A stretch of 64,000 nt of DNA from positions 62,001-126,000 of the forward strand of contig JAUFSD010000004.1 in NCBI GenBank assembly GCA_033030425.1, in the 5' to 3' direction. This DNA comes from Verpa conica. Its lineage: Eukaryota > Ascomycota > Pezizomycetes > Pezizales > Morchellaceae. Below the pieces are notes generated by a model. It ran no database searches. It was not told where the DNA came from and was given only the letters and a program-made list of their open reading frames with translations. Both the position numbers and the translations under genes were made by a program. Positions 1 to 11,101 of this stretch are shown here, one piece after another (the first letter of the stretch is position 1; the number at the start of each line of letters is the position of its first letter).

Positions 1-2
1 CA

Positions 3-1727
3 GAGGATATAGACGCAGATGAATTTGTCCAGTTTATTCATCAGTCGGTCAAAGAATTTCTGCTAAAGGCGGAATCGAACGTTTCGGGGACAAAGTCAAC
101 TACCGCATTACCACTGATCATGCCACCCAAAGCGCACTCTCACTTAGCTCGAGTATGTATCACATATCTTGCCTTTCCCGATTTTAACAAAAGAAACTTC
201 CCTATCGGAGAGGCAGTAAAAATCCCTTTCTTAGCATATGCAGCAACCAACTGGGCAACCCATGCCTCACTTGCTAAGACATACGAAGAGACAGCACAAA
301 TGACAAGATTCGAGTGGCCTAAACGACAGAATTTCCGGGTATGGTCTGAGCTCTACCTCTACTTTCAAAATCCCACATATATTTGGGAACCGTCGGAATG
401 GGAGGACCCGTTGCTCGTTGCATCCCGTATAGGCCTGTCGATCGACGTGAAACATTTTTTACGCTTCTTGGGGCAAAAATATAGTGATGAGCGTACCAAA
501 ACCGTGTCGCGAGCTTTGATTTCAGCGGCACTTGGTGGTGATGAGACCACCGCACAGCTGCTTCTTAGGGAAGGGGCTGATGCCAACGCCGAGGAAGGGA
601 GCGCTTTACAAGTAGCGGCTGACAACGGCCACGTTCAATTTACGCAGCTGCTTCTCGAGACCGGGGCTGATGTAAATGCTAGCGGAGGTGGTGCTTTGCA
701 ATTAGCGGCTTATAAAGGCCACGAGAGGGTTGTTCAAATGCTTCTCGAAAAGGGCGCTGATGTAAACGCCGAGGGAGGGGATTATGGGGGCGCTTTGCAA
801 GCAGCGGCTTGGGGAGGGCAGGGGGAGGTTACGCAGCTACTTCTTGAACACGGTGTCGACGTCAACGCCAGTGGAGGAGGTTCCGGAGACGCTTTACAAA
901 TAGCAGCTCGTGAGCAGCACCTAGATATTATACAGTTGCTTCTCGAGCAAGGTGCGAATGTCAATACCGGGGCGGGGGCTCCTTTGCAAAACGCAGCTTT
1001 TGAAGGCCGTGGGAAGGTTGTGCAGCTACTTCTCGAAAATGGTGCCGATGTTAATATCCAGGGGGGATCTTTTGGAAATGCATTGCAAGCAGCGGCCCGC
1101 GGGCGCCACCCACAGATTATCCAGCTACTCCTCGAAACGGGGGCTGATATCAACACCTTTGGGAGATATTTCGAAAGCACTTTGCAAGATGCGGCTCGTG
1201 ATGGCTACCAGAAGGTTGTACAGCTCCTCCTCGAAACGAGTGCCGACGGTAGGATCCCTGAAGAAAGTCTCGGAAACGCCTTACAGGCAGCGGCTCGCAC
1301 AGGTCACGCAAATATTGTACAGCTGCTTCTTGAAAAAGGCGCCAATGCCAATATATGGTATAAAGGATATGGGAATGCTTTGGAAATGGCGGCTCGTGAA
1401 GGCCACGAAGAGGTTGTAAAATTACTTCTCAAGAACGGTGTTGAGGTTAACACTAAGGGGGGAATTTATGGAAATGCTTTGCAAGCCGCGGCTCGTGAAG
1501 GCCATGAGAGGGTCGTACAAGTACTTCTCGACAATGGCGCTGACCCTAACACTCGAGGAGGACCATTCGGGAGTGCTCTAAAAGCAGCGATCCATGCACA
1601 TCATTTGAACATCGTACAGTTACTTCTCGAGAAAGGCGCCAATTCAAGTGAGCTGGGAGACTTCGGAGATGGGTTGACAGAAAATGGCCCCATAGTCGTT
1701 ATTCAGCGTTTGAGGGACGAGCTCTAG
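3..1727 (+). CDS. 3' part of a NACHT-type STAND (NLR-like) protein with 12 ankyrin repeats
   Basis: The reading frame is open from base 3, upstream of the first in-frame ATG at 120, so the gene starts outside the window. The first residues (FVQFIHQSVKEFL, about bases 24-62) match the conserved segment that follows the NACHT and winged-helix region of fungal STAND proteins. A second conserved piece, FLAYAATNWATHA, lies near bases 231-269. From about base 510 to 1660 there are 12 ankyrin repeats of about 33 residues, with cores such as ALQAAAREGHERVVQ. The repeats are close in sequence to one another, as in recently amplified fungal NLR sensor arrays. Family knowledge: ankyrin arrays in such proteins are thought to sense ligands or non-self, with the NACHT as switch. 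The ATPase is not visible here, so its integrity is unknown. Confidence 0.85.
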   Translation, partial: EDIDADEFVQFIHQSVKEFLLKAESNVSGTKSTTALPLIMPPKAHSHLARVCITYLAFPDFNKRNFPIGEAVKIPFLAYAATNWATHASLAKTYEETAQMTRFEWPKRQNFRVWSELYLYFQNPTYIWEPSEWEDPLLVASRIGLSIDVKHFLRFLGQKYSDERTKTVSRALISAALGGDETTAQLLLREGADANAEEGSALQVAADNGHVQFTQLLLETGADVNASGGGALQLAAYKGHERVVQMLLEKGADVNAEGGDYGGALQAAAWGGQGEVTQLLLEHGVDVNASGGGSGDALQIAAREQHLDIIQLLLEQGANVNTGAGAPLQNAAFEGRGKVVQLLLENGADVNIQGGSFGNALQAAARGRHPQIIQLLLETGADINTFGRYFESTLQDAARDGYQKVVQLLLETSADGRIPEESLGNALQAAARTGHANIVQLLLEKGANANIWYKGYGNALEMAAREGHEEVVKLLLKNGVEVNTKGGIYGNALQAAAREGHERVVQVLLDNGADPNTRGGPFGSALKAAIHAHHLNIVQLLLEKGANSSELGDFGDGLTENGPIVVIQRLRDEL

Positions 1728-3314
1728 TCCTTGGAGGTGATCTTGTAGGTATCTGTCTAGAACTTTGTGAAAAAAAATTCGGAACACTAATTCTACTATA
1801 ACTATCTAGAGGCTCTCTTGTAATATCCGGGTGATGAAATGGGTTCAGGCATAATCTCAAGATATTCAAAAGATAACCTCCCGGGTAGCTATAGTGAATT
1901 GTGACGCGGTGACAAAGCAAGACAGTATGGTTAGAGATGTACGGAGTCACTTCCGAGGAATTACGCTCAAGTAATACGTTCCTATCTCAGTGGTACATAG
2001 ACCTTGAAAATTAGAGTTAGAGCCTTTTGCAAAGTCACACTTAGTCCTATAATGGCCCTTTGTTGCAAAGTGATTATCACGGATCCACAACGGAAGTTGT
2101 ATCAAAGTGTACAATCTAGCGCTCTTATCTTTGCACCGAGTAAACCCCCGCGTTTAGCTATGCGCGGCCTGCACGCGACCTTCTCTCCTCTTCTCTCTCC
2201 TTCCCTCCCCTATTTCTGTATATATAGTTGATTTACTGGAGTACCATCCTTTAAAGACTAGAACAGAATTACACGATGTCTGCGCTTGTTGCCACATATT
2301 TCCTCTTTAGTACTTTGGTATCTCCTAGTATTTCTTCCGACATGATTATGGTAGTTGCTTAGGCTAGCAATACCAAAGCGACCATAAACCCTAACAGGCG
2401 TATGTAGAAGTTCCATACACAAGTTCTTTGGCGGTACAGCCTAGCTCACGTAGTTAGCAGAATCATGGAATATCACTCGGCTGATTTCTGATCAATTTTG
2501 TTGTAGATGCTTCCTAATAAGGATAGCTGATAGGCGGTTTCATATATGAGTCACGTGTTTTCATATTTGCTAGGTTTGAAGATCCAGGTAATAGGCATAC
2601 CATATGAGGGTTTAGGGTTTTCTCTTTTGGAGCATATATCGATAGATCTCTCTATCTCTTTTAGACAATCAATTCAGCAGCTTATTACCACAAATTTTGC
2701 TGTAGGGGGTTATCTGAATGAATGAATTAATTATAGAGGATTATCTATGCCGCGGATAACTCATGTCTTTAGTTCTTGCTTAGCCCACATTAACCTCTAG
2801 TCACCACGTGCTATACTAAACTCCAATATACTGCTCTAAGGTCGTTTCTGAGTCTCTGTATATATCAGTCAAGGTATTTCATCCGATGGTCTCAAGGAGA
2901 CGCATTCGGCCACCTTTCGCTCCACCCCGGCTGGGAAGGTCTCACGTGGCTACATTGTCTCCCAGTACCCAACTGACTGTTTTTACTGCTACCAGCACCG
3001 GTAATTTTCGTGGTCCTCGATTAGGTATGTCTTCGTGCTTTGCCTACTTACAGGGGTTTTCATGAAGAGACTATTAACAGAACCGTTACATGGGGGGGTC
3101 GCCTAGATTAGAACCTCCATTCGGGTCAAAACTAATTCCTACTACCTAGTAAACTACTTGTTTTCTTCCCTTAGCAGTGCTAAGTGCAATAACAGTTACT
3201 AGCGACAAGATTGAGGGGTTTATCTCTTTATTATGCCCGGTGGAATTGGTAGTTGTTTATTTTTCTATCTTCCGCGATATTGTTACGATTATTACATTAT
3301 CTTTTGAGCATTAT
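1728..3314. other. Gene-free interval between two STAND genes
   Basis: I see no supported gene. Short open frames near 2004-2231 and 2885-3010 lack recognisable motifs or splice support. No terminal inverted repeats were noticed. The interval separates the plus-strand ankyrin gene from the minus-strand NB-ARC pseudogene, so the two genes converge here. Confidence 0.5.
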
Positions 3315-6300
3315 TTATAAAGGCTCCACCGTTGTCAGCCCAACTGTTTTATTCGCCTTCGTAACTTCCAACTCCAGCTCTTCTGCTTCTTTTAATCGCC
3401 CCTGGCTTGAATACGTAAATGCCAGGTTGCTCATGGCTGTCAGAGTATCCGGATGGTCCTTCCCCAGCACCCTCATCTTTGCCCCTAATACTTTCATTTC
3501 CAGCTCCTCCGCCTCTTTCCATCTCCTCTGGTCCGAGTACATCGATGCCAGGTTGCTCATAGTTGCCAGAGTGTCCGGGTGGTCCCTCTCGCACTTGCCT
3601 CCAGTACTTGCAATTCCAGCTCCTCCGCCTCTTTTAGGTGCCCATGGTGCCATAGCGTCCTGGCCAGCCAGGCTATAGAATCAAAAAATGATATTTCGGT
3701 TATATCTTTCATTCTGGTTTTCGTATACTTCTTAATATTGCCTACTACCACATCGATGTGTATGAGGAAACGTGCTTCGTGTGTCCGTTGGTCACAAATT
3801 CTGTCTGCAAAATATTTAAGCACTGTACCAATAAGTAAAGTTGCACCTCTTGTCTTCTGTGCTCGTTCTTCGGGGCTGAGTCTCTCGCAAGCCCACAAGT
3901 GGACCAGTGGATGAATATAGAAACTATTGGTCAATCCTTTGCGGTGGGCCAAAGAGTATGAAAATAGAAGTTTCAAACTGTCTTCTAGTGTGAGATCTGT
4001 TGTGAATTAGATTAGCTGCTTCAAATAGGTCGTTTGGGAGCTAAGCCTACCATCCTCTTCCCATTCCATACCAAGACGCAACATTTCCTCCCAGATATTC
4101 TCATTAGATAAAAACGAACATAGCAGCAAGAGTTCAGCAGCCTCTTTACTTTCATCTTCTATTGCTTGGAACGAGATTTCCCAGGTGGTAAATACAGTTT
4201 GATCTCGGTAGCTCCAGACTGTAGGCTTTTCCCCGAACACTTTAGAAAATGTTTTTTCATAGGTATCGGCGTACCTTTAAGCGGCATTTGGCGGGCAGCA
4301 ATATAAGCTCCGGCTTGATCGATTGCAAGTGGAAGACACCCGAGCCTTCTAGCTAGCTCTACAGCTAAATCATTACCTATACAAGGTAGTCTGTTAGTGA
4401 TTATTTTCTCCCTAATGTCTGGGCTATACTTTCCCTCGATACCAAGCTGAGTGGTGTGTAACCCTGCACTCCTAAGCAGTAAAAGTGCTCCTTCAGCCCC
4501 TAGCATCTCTACTACTTCCAATGCAGTCCTATGAGGCCAACATTGCCTTCTACTCGTCACTAGCACAGTACCGTGAGATGACATTGGTATAAAGGAGTTT
4601 ATATCAAAAGACTTCAGATATTCAACGTTGTCAAGGACAAGAAGCCAGTTCATATTCTCCTCCAGGCAGTACCATTGTTTCACTGCCGCCACGATACGAT
4701 TGGTATCTTCTTTCTTGACAGAAAGCTGGCCATCTTTGACAATTCCAGCCAAACAAAGGACCTGCGCTGCCCAAATATAGTCAGGCTTGGATTTTGCTGT
4801 AAGGGTTGCATGATGGTCTATCAGTCGCTGGGCTATTGACCTAAAGCCCGCGACTGTTGTTTCCTCGCTAGCTGAGTTGACCCAAAAGACAGAGCTGTAC
4901 TCTTCGCGGTACCTATACACGTACTACAAGGCGACTTGCGTTTTACCCATACCTCCTGTACCGTAGGGGGCGGTCACGTTTGATGTTCTGCCAGCGTCCC
5001 TAATTCGAATATTTAGGTACTGCAATAAATACTCTCTGCCGGTGAATTTTGGGTTTCTGGGATAATCCAACTCAAATGGTATATCAAAGGCGATATTGGG
5101 GATGTGAGGTTTTTCTATTCATTCATTAAACTCTTTTATCTATAAATATCTTAACGTGAGTTGAAGTTATTGATCCTTACCATCCCAAGCTAGCATAAAG
5201 TCCTTCAAGTGTTTGACAACACTTATGTATGACTGATGACGTTTATTTTCGAATTTGACTATCTCAGAGTGATCTCCTTCGACAATGTGCACTCTTTCAA
5301 TGCTATTCGGGAGGGGAAGCACTAATGACTCCCGCTCTATAGCCGTGACGTGTTGACCAGTCCTTGAAAAATAACCATCAGGGCCCTGCAAAATAATTAG
5401 CTAGAAATGACAGCGAAGGAGAAGCTTCACGTACCCTTACTAGTTTTTGGGTTTGATTAGCTTCGTTGAAACTAACTATGTTTAGCTTCCCACAACAATT
5501 GATGAATCTCTCAAGGTCCGGCTTCAGATTCTCTGAATCCCTTTTAAGTGATAGGACTAGCTTATTTCTCGGCGAGTCCTGCCCAAGCATAGCCAAAATA
5601 TCATCCACTGGAAGACCGCAATGTGGGGTACCGAAGAATATCAGGGCGCGTGTGCACGTGAATAGGGAGCCATATATATCCTCATTCTCTTTAGCCATGA
5701 CGAGGGACTGAATAAAGAAATTGGGATTAGTGTCTGGTAATATGGTGTCATTGGGTGGGTGGGGTACCTGGGCGATGATAATACCCCCAAAACTATGGCC
5801 GATCAGTACTAATGGTCTCTCTCTCTCCTATATAGAACGCAAAACATTAGTTTATTTTGAGCACTTTATTTCTAGACCACCAAGCTTACCTTGTCCGATT
5901 TCCTTGCCTTCATAAGCTCCTCCAAAAATGTTCCCGCGTAGCCCAAGATCGTGTGAGTCCCATTGGTGTCAAGCTTGGAGTTGAATCCGTATACCATAGT
6001 CCTACAATCTGGGAGATCTTTTGAGAGAAAATCACGAAGCCACATCCTCCCTAGGTTCCCCCTTCCCCTCCAGGACTCGTATGCGTGGCCATTAAGACCG
6101 GTTACGGCTACGATGCTATAAAAAACAAGCTTATATATCCCAAGAGTATTTTCGCGTGGCTTGTATAGCTTACTCTGCTTTGATATCTCCCCTTGTGGGG
6201 TAGAGCTGAGTCAGTCCAAAGAAGTTTGTCTCTATACTGATATCTTCATCGCCAAACTCCATATCATAAGTTGTATAGGTTAAGAGAGCTGTCAGGAGTT

Positions 6301-6505
6301 TTGTAGGAGGCTTTGGCCTAAACTGGATAAGTGCTGTTTGCGTGTCATCACTGTAGCAAGATGGTAACATAGTAATCTTCTCCGCATTGAGGATTACTCT
6401 ACCCCCAAATTCAGAAAGAAACGCTTCCTCTAACTCCTCCTCTGTAGCCGTAAGAGGAATTCCCGTGACCCTGAAAACCATTATTTTTGCCCTTTTATCA
6501 GACAT
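3315..6505 (-). pseudogene. Decayed STAND gene: N-terminal domain, alpha/beta-hydrolase, NB-ARC, TPR
   Basis: The N-terminal exon (6174-6505) encodes a small domain often found before the fungal SesB-like hydrolase. It is spliced through an intron at 6116-6173 into VAVTGLNGHAYESW. A further exon carries the lipase elbow GHSFGG (about 5780-5800), and ALIFFGTPHCGLP follows near 5620-5660. Then come the NB-ARC P-loop GTGGMGKTQVAL (about 4927-4962), LVTSRR, LPLAIDQAGAY, a 54-nt intron (3997-4050) and TPRs of the HPDTLATMSNLA type. Three lesions break it. A TAG at 4924-4926 sits just after the P-loop, where family members have glutamate. A frame change follows the A-run at 4276-4278. A second frame change lies near 3590, inside the first TPR, where several codons are also missing. 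Everything around the lesions is still recognisable, so decay looks recent. A sequencing or assembly error could explain one lesion but hardly all three. Confidence 0.8.
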
Positions 6506-7468
6506 GGTGCCGGCAATATTAGTATCTCTACGCGCGTAAGGGCGAGGGGTATATTTCAGCTTTATAGTATACGAGTCTCGTTAATAAGAATATTCGCTTT
6601 GTGGTAACACTAGAGAGAGTATGTGAGAGGAGAATAGCGTAGCAGGTATGCGAAGCTTGACAAGCGGGACAGGGGTAACAATAAATTAATATAGGCGCGT
6701 ACTCGGTGGGTCCGCGGAAAACCCACAGCTTGGCAGCCTTGGCGACTGTATACCGTATTTATTCACCCACTGCGACCAGGGTAGATGTGCGTTAGCAGGC
6801 GCTGGAACAGTTGGGAACCATAGAAATCCCTAGTACTAGGACAAGAAAGATACATACTTGGACATACTGATATAGAGTAAAACTGTTTTCTTTTTTATTG
6901 TTTTATGCTGACAATTGCGCAAAAACGCATATTAACCCCAGCAACAACGGTCGAATTTCGTGAGTAAATACGGTACCCATCAATAAAAGACTCTTCTTTC
7001 AGTTACGCCTTAGTGACTACTCCTGGGTGAAACATCACAAATTCCACAAAGCTCAGTATCAAGATAGATAGGGAGTGTCTTGGTACTTTCCCAGCACTCC
7101 CCAGATACCCCCACACAAGAAAGATACCTCAAGGTACTAGATTGTGGTATTGCCAAAGCACTATGTGTAGCGACGCACTACCCTGACCAACCCACAACAC
7201 CGTCGAAAACGTTATGCTTGTATCGAGCTCCTACTGTGACTAGAGTCCTGTGTCGTGAAAAGGGCTTGGCAGGTGGCTACCTTACTGGCTAATTGTGCCT
7301 CCAGTTGTTTAAGCGGGGAAATAGAAATTGTGACTCAGCCGATGTTCGAAGACGGATTCAGCTTAAGAACTGACCTTCCCTAACCAGCAGCCAACACAAT
7401 TCACGAGACTACTACTGCCAACTGCCATACATCTGATAAACGATAAGAGAAATCAAGAGCTGTTGAGG
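6506..7468. other. Divergent intergenic region
   Basis: This is the shared upstream region of the decayed NB-ARC gene (minus) and the tandem-kinase gene (plus). I found no supported gene. An open frame at 7080-7292 has no recognisable motif. No clear TATA element was identified for either gene. Confidence 0.5.
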
Positions 7469-10363
7469 ATGAGTGAATATAAAGCAACTGGATTTCTCAC
7501 CTCCGCTCATGGTGTATTTCAGAAATTACTTGGTGAGGCTAAAACCTTTAAGGGATTTCCAACGGGCAAAAAGGGTCCACAGAATAGGCCGAATACTACA
7601 GGTGAGGAGACTCCGAGGCATGCGCATGACGGCCAGTCTACGCTACCTGTAGTGGTAAAATTTGTGGAATCGCCGGTACAGGCGGGAGTACAGTCCTCCA
7701 GACCGGGGAACCACATCGCTCTTGACTTCGCACGACACTCTCCACAAGAGGTGAGTGCAAAATCCTCGGACTCGAAAATAGAGGTTTTGAATAGCACTGG
7801 GATACCAACCGCAATACATCCCCTACGGAGTGCTGCCTCAAGGCGACAAGAGAGAGGGTTGGCCGTAATTTCGAAGTTTCGCGGCTACAAACTGGAATCG
7901 GATATCCGCAAAGACTATGTTGTACATAAACATGAAGTTTCCGCTGGGGTGTGGGAGGAGTCGATATGGGATGATGAAAAGGATATTGGCAGGAGAGGTG
8001 CTTCGAGTGTTTGGCGCCAGAAGAAGCGTGGCGTTGAGGGAGGACAGCTGAGGGCCGTCAAAACCCTACCCCAGCACTCTCTCCCAATGGTAGCTCGGGA
8101 GCTACTAGCTTTTGCGACACTCAAGGATGTAGGTCACTACATTATCTACATTACGTTAAGATTGCACGCTAACTGAAGGTGGCTATGTAGTATGGTCAAT
8201 TCTTCGTGGACTTTTTCGGTTGGTATGAGGATACCCGCTACATATTTATCGCGATGGAATATATGGAGCACGGTGACTTAGGCAGATACATTGCCCGGTG
8301 CCCACTTGATGCAAGTACAAATGCAAAAAAGATCACTAAGCAGATCTTACAGGGACTTGAGGTCCTTCATATGAAAAGGATATGTCACCGGGACTTGAAG
8401 CCACCAGTAAGACTCCGACCTCCCTGACCTCCAACACTCTATTAATTTCTAAATGAATGAATTTAGAATATACTCATAGCTTCTCTCGATCCAATCTGGG
8501 TTAAAATTGCCGACTTCGGTGTATCGAAAAGTCTGGAGGGCACAACCGCACGCACTGGGTGGGGAACTGACAACTATCGTGCACCTGAAATACTTAGGAT
8601 CCTCCCCCAAAGGCTTCAGAACCAAAAGATCATCGGCTATGCTTTGGATATATGGTCATTAGGTTCATTGGTGCATGAGCTTTTGACTTCCCAGACGCCT
8701 TTCCTCAAGCTTATCGAAGACTTTGACTCTGAAAGGGAATCTGACGAAGAATTCGGCATAGTAGTGGATATGAACAATACTTTACAGCCGAAACACACCT
8801 TTGACACTATTTCCTGTGAAAGGTACTGTAAAGGTATGGGGTTTCCGACCCAGGTGTTAGAAGAATCCCGAGTAAGCAAAGCAGGGATAGATATCGTCAA
8901 GAAACTATTAGTGCCGAATCCAGGAGAGAGACCTACTGCTACATGTGCTTTGAAAAATCCATGGCTGGAAGAGCCTAATTTACCTGAGAATCAGAGTCCA
9001 CTCGCTGCGACTAGTGCCACAAAACATATACCATTAGATAGGGATACAGACAATTCTGTAGAAGAATCGATTATGCCAGTCTCTAATATCGACCATGCAG
9101 TACAGCTCCAGGATCCCGGTGTTCAGTCCGATATGCGCTCAGATCTGCTGGGTTCTAGTTCCATAGCAGAGACATTTTCTAGCAAAGCCAACAGACATCG
9201 GATGCTTGATGGTTATAAGCTGGGAACAGAGTTTCATGATGACTATGTTGTACATACGACATATAAATGGGACCTTTCAACAAGGCTATGGGAAGAATCA
9301 ATATGGAAGCAGGAGAAGATCTTGGGTGAAGGGGCGTTTGCAGTTGTTTGGCTTCAGAGGGAACAGAAGAGGGGAGAACTAAGGGTGGTAAAGGAGTTAA
9401 AAAAAGAACCGTCGTTCCGGAGTCATCTACTAGTGTTAATCAAACTTTCTTATGTAAGTTCATACGTTTTATGCCTTCCTCGAATTTGAGCGTACCCCCC
9501 CCCCCCCTTTAACAAATCAGATAGAGGTTCATGCAGCGCTGCTAAAACTCAATATAAAGTATTTTCTAACGGTAAATCTCTAGCATGATGATCTTTTCAT
9601 GAGACTCTTCGGATGGTACGAGGATAAATACTCGATATTCATTGCGATGGAGTACGCCGGGGGTGGGGACCTAGCTGGATATCTCCGTCGGGACTCCACA
9701 GGCGCAAAAAAATCTGCCAAAGAAATCACTAGACAGCTTTTGAAGGGAATTAAGGTCCTCCACCAGAAGAGAATTTGTCATCGGGATATAAATCCATCGG
9801 TTAGCTACTAGAGCCTTTATTATCCTGGATATATTCTTATAGAACTCCTACAGAATGTACTTATCGCTTCCCTTGACCCTATTCGGGTTAAAATAACCGG
9901 CTTTACTAGTTCAAAATGGGTAAAGGATACATACGCACGAACTTCCTGTGGAACTGAGGGGTACATTGCTCCTGAGATGCTAGGTTTATTGCCTCACAGG
10001 CCGGGGGGTGGGTTCTTAACCCATGCTATAGATATATGGTCGCTGGGCTCGGTGGTGCACGAGATTCTGACTTCAGAAGTACCTTTTAACTATGCTTATG
10101 ATGAGAACTCGCACGCAGAAACCGGGCTAGAAGAGTTAAGTGGGCTAGAAGATAGTTGGAACAGTATCGACATTGCCCAATTACTCGAGTACTGCCGCGG
10201 CAGTATGGGCTTCCCAGTCGAGTCTTTACGATGTTCGCAAGTGGACGAAGAAGGAATACAGTTTGTCAAGAGTCTGCTGGCACCGAATCCGGAGGAACGA
10301 CCAACTGCGAGTACAGCGTTACAACATCCATGGCTGCAATTAGAGGGAGAAAACGATACGTAG
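7469..10363 (+). CDS. Tandem protein kinase: kinase domain plus C-terminal pseudokinase domain
   Basis: Exons 7469-8128, 8191-8406, 8467-9453, 9584-9799 and 9854-10363 join in phase to 862 residues. ATG 7469 is used; the TTG at 7463 is not a normal start. Kinase 1 has a degraded glycine loop (IGRRGASSV, about 173-181), the ATP lysine K198, HRDLKP at 286-291, DFG at 308-310, APE and DIWSLGSLVHE. Kinase 2 has a good glycine loop (LGEGAFAVV from residue 578) but HRDIN in place of HRDLK (687-691) and GFT in place of DFG (709-711), so it is predicted to be a pseudokinase. Both domains are preceded by a GYKL...DYVVH...WEESIW motif. The second and fourth exons are each exactly 72 codons and end at the same codon after HRD. 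The gene therefore arose by internal duplication. It is related to the kinase-ankyrin gene at 26-31.7 kb. Substrate unknown. Confidence 0.85.
9495..9507 (+). repeat. 13-nt cytosine run inside intron 3 of the tandem kinase gene
   Basis: An uninterrupted run of 13 C lies in the 130-nt intron 9454-9583, the longest intron of the gene. It is likely length-variable and prone to sequencing error, but it lies outside coding sequence. Confidence 0.9.
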
Positions 10364-11101
10364 GGGTCAGTTTCGTTGCAAACCAGAGCTCTCGGGAACC
10401 AGGACTAACTGTAATCAAACACAATTTTATATAGTATTTCAGTGCCTACCCAGTGCCCATAATAATTCTTCTCGAATAATCCAGCACGTTGCCCGGCGCC
10501 GTTTTTGTGGGGATACCCAGACTGATGCCCACCCAATGCTGTTTCCTTATCCGCCGAATCTGTCCCACCACTGAATCTGTTTTTTTCTTTCTTTATTTCA
10601 ATAATATTTTTATATATTTTATCAGGTACAAAGAAACCGCACGCCATCGCCGATCGCGGGTCTGTCCCGTTTCGCAATGTATAATCTAGAGGGCTAAAGC
10701 ACTATTCAATAAGCTTTAAACTCCACTAAAAAAAACTAGCTTATGGAAGGCTTCAAATATAGATACTTGAAGTAGCGGAAATTTATTAGAAATTTAGAGA
10801 ACATTTTTATCTTTTTATGTTGGTTTATAAGGTGGGGAGGCAGCCGAGGCAAGTTTTTTCATCTGAGACCACATAACAATATATCTGCCTAGTGACTGTA
10901 TGTCACGTCAGCCCTACCCTTCCTACCGCTTACAGCGTTTATAAAGATGTTAGTTGTTCGCTGTCTTTCTATCTAATTACACCCTTCTATTACTAATACC
11001 TACTTCTTTCCCAATATAATACTCCTTGACTCCACGTCATCTATGTTAGCTCCCTCCACGCTAGATCCCCACCCCTAGTCATTTCTATGACCTATTATTC
11101 A
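10364..11101. other. Gene-free interval
   Basis: This is the convergent 3' intergenic region between the tandem kinase gene (plus) and the DUF3605 gene (minus). I see no gene, repeat or RNA. A short open frame near 10405-10677 has no family resemblance. Confidence 0.5.

Noticed and set aside
952..1419. 155-codon plus-strand frame inside the ankyrin gene
   Set aside because: Shadow frame of the regular ankyrin repeats; its apparent periodicity mirrors the repeat unit.
3253..3914. Plus-strand frames opposite the TPR region
   Set aside because: Antisense shadows of the decayed TPR exons, with no independent motif.
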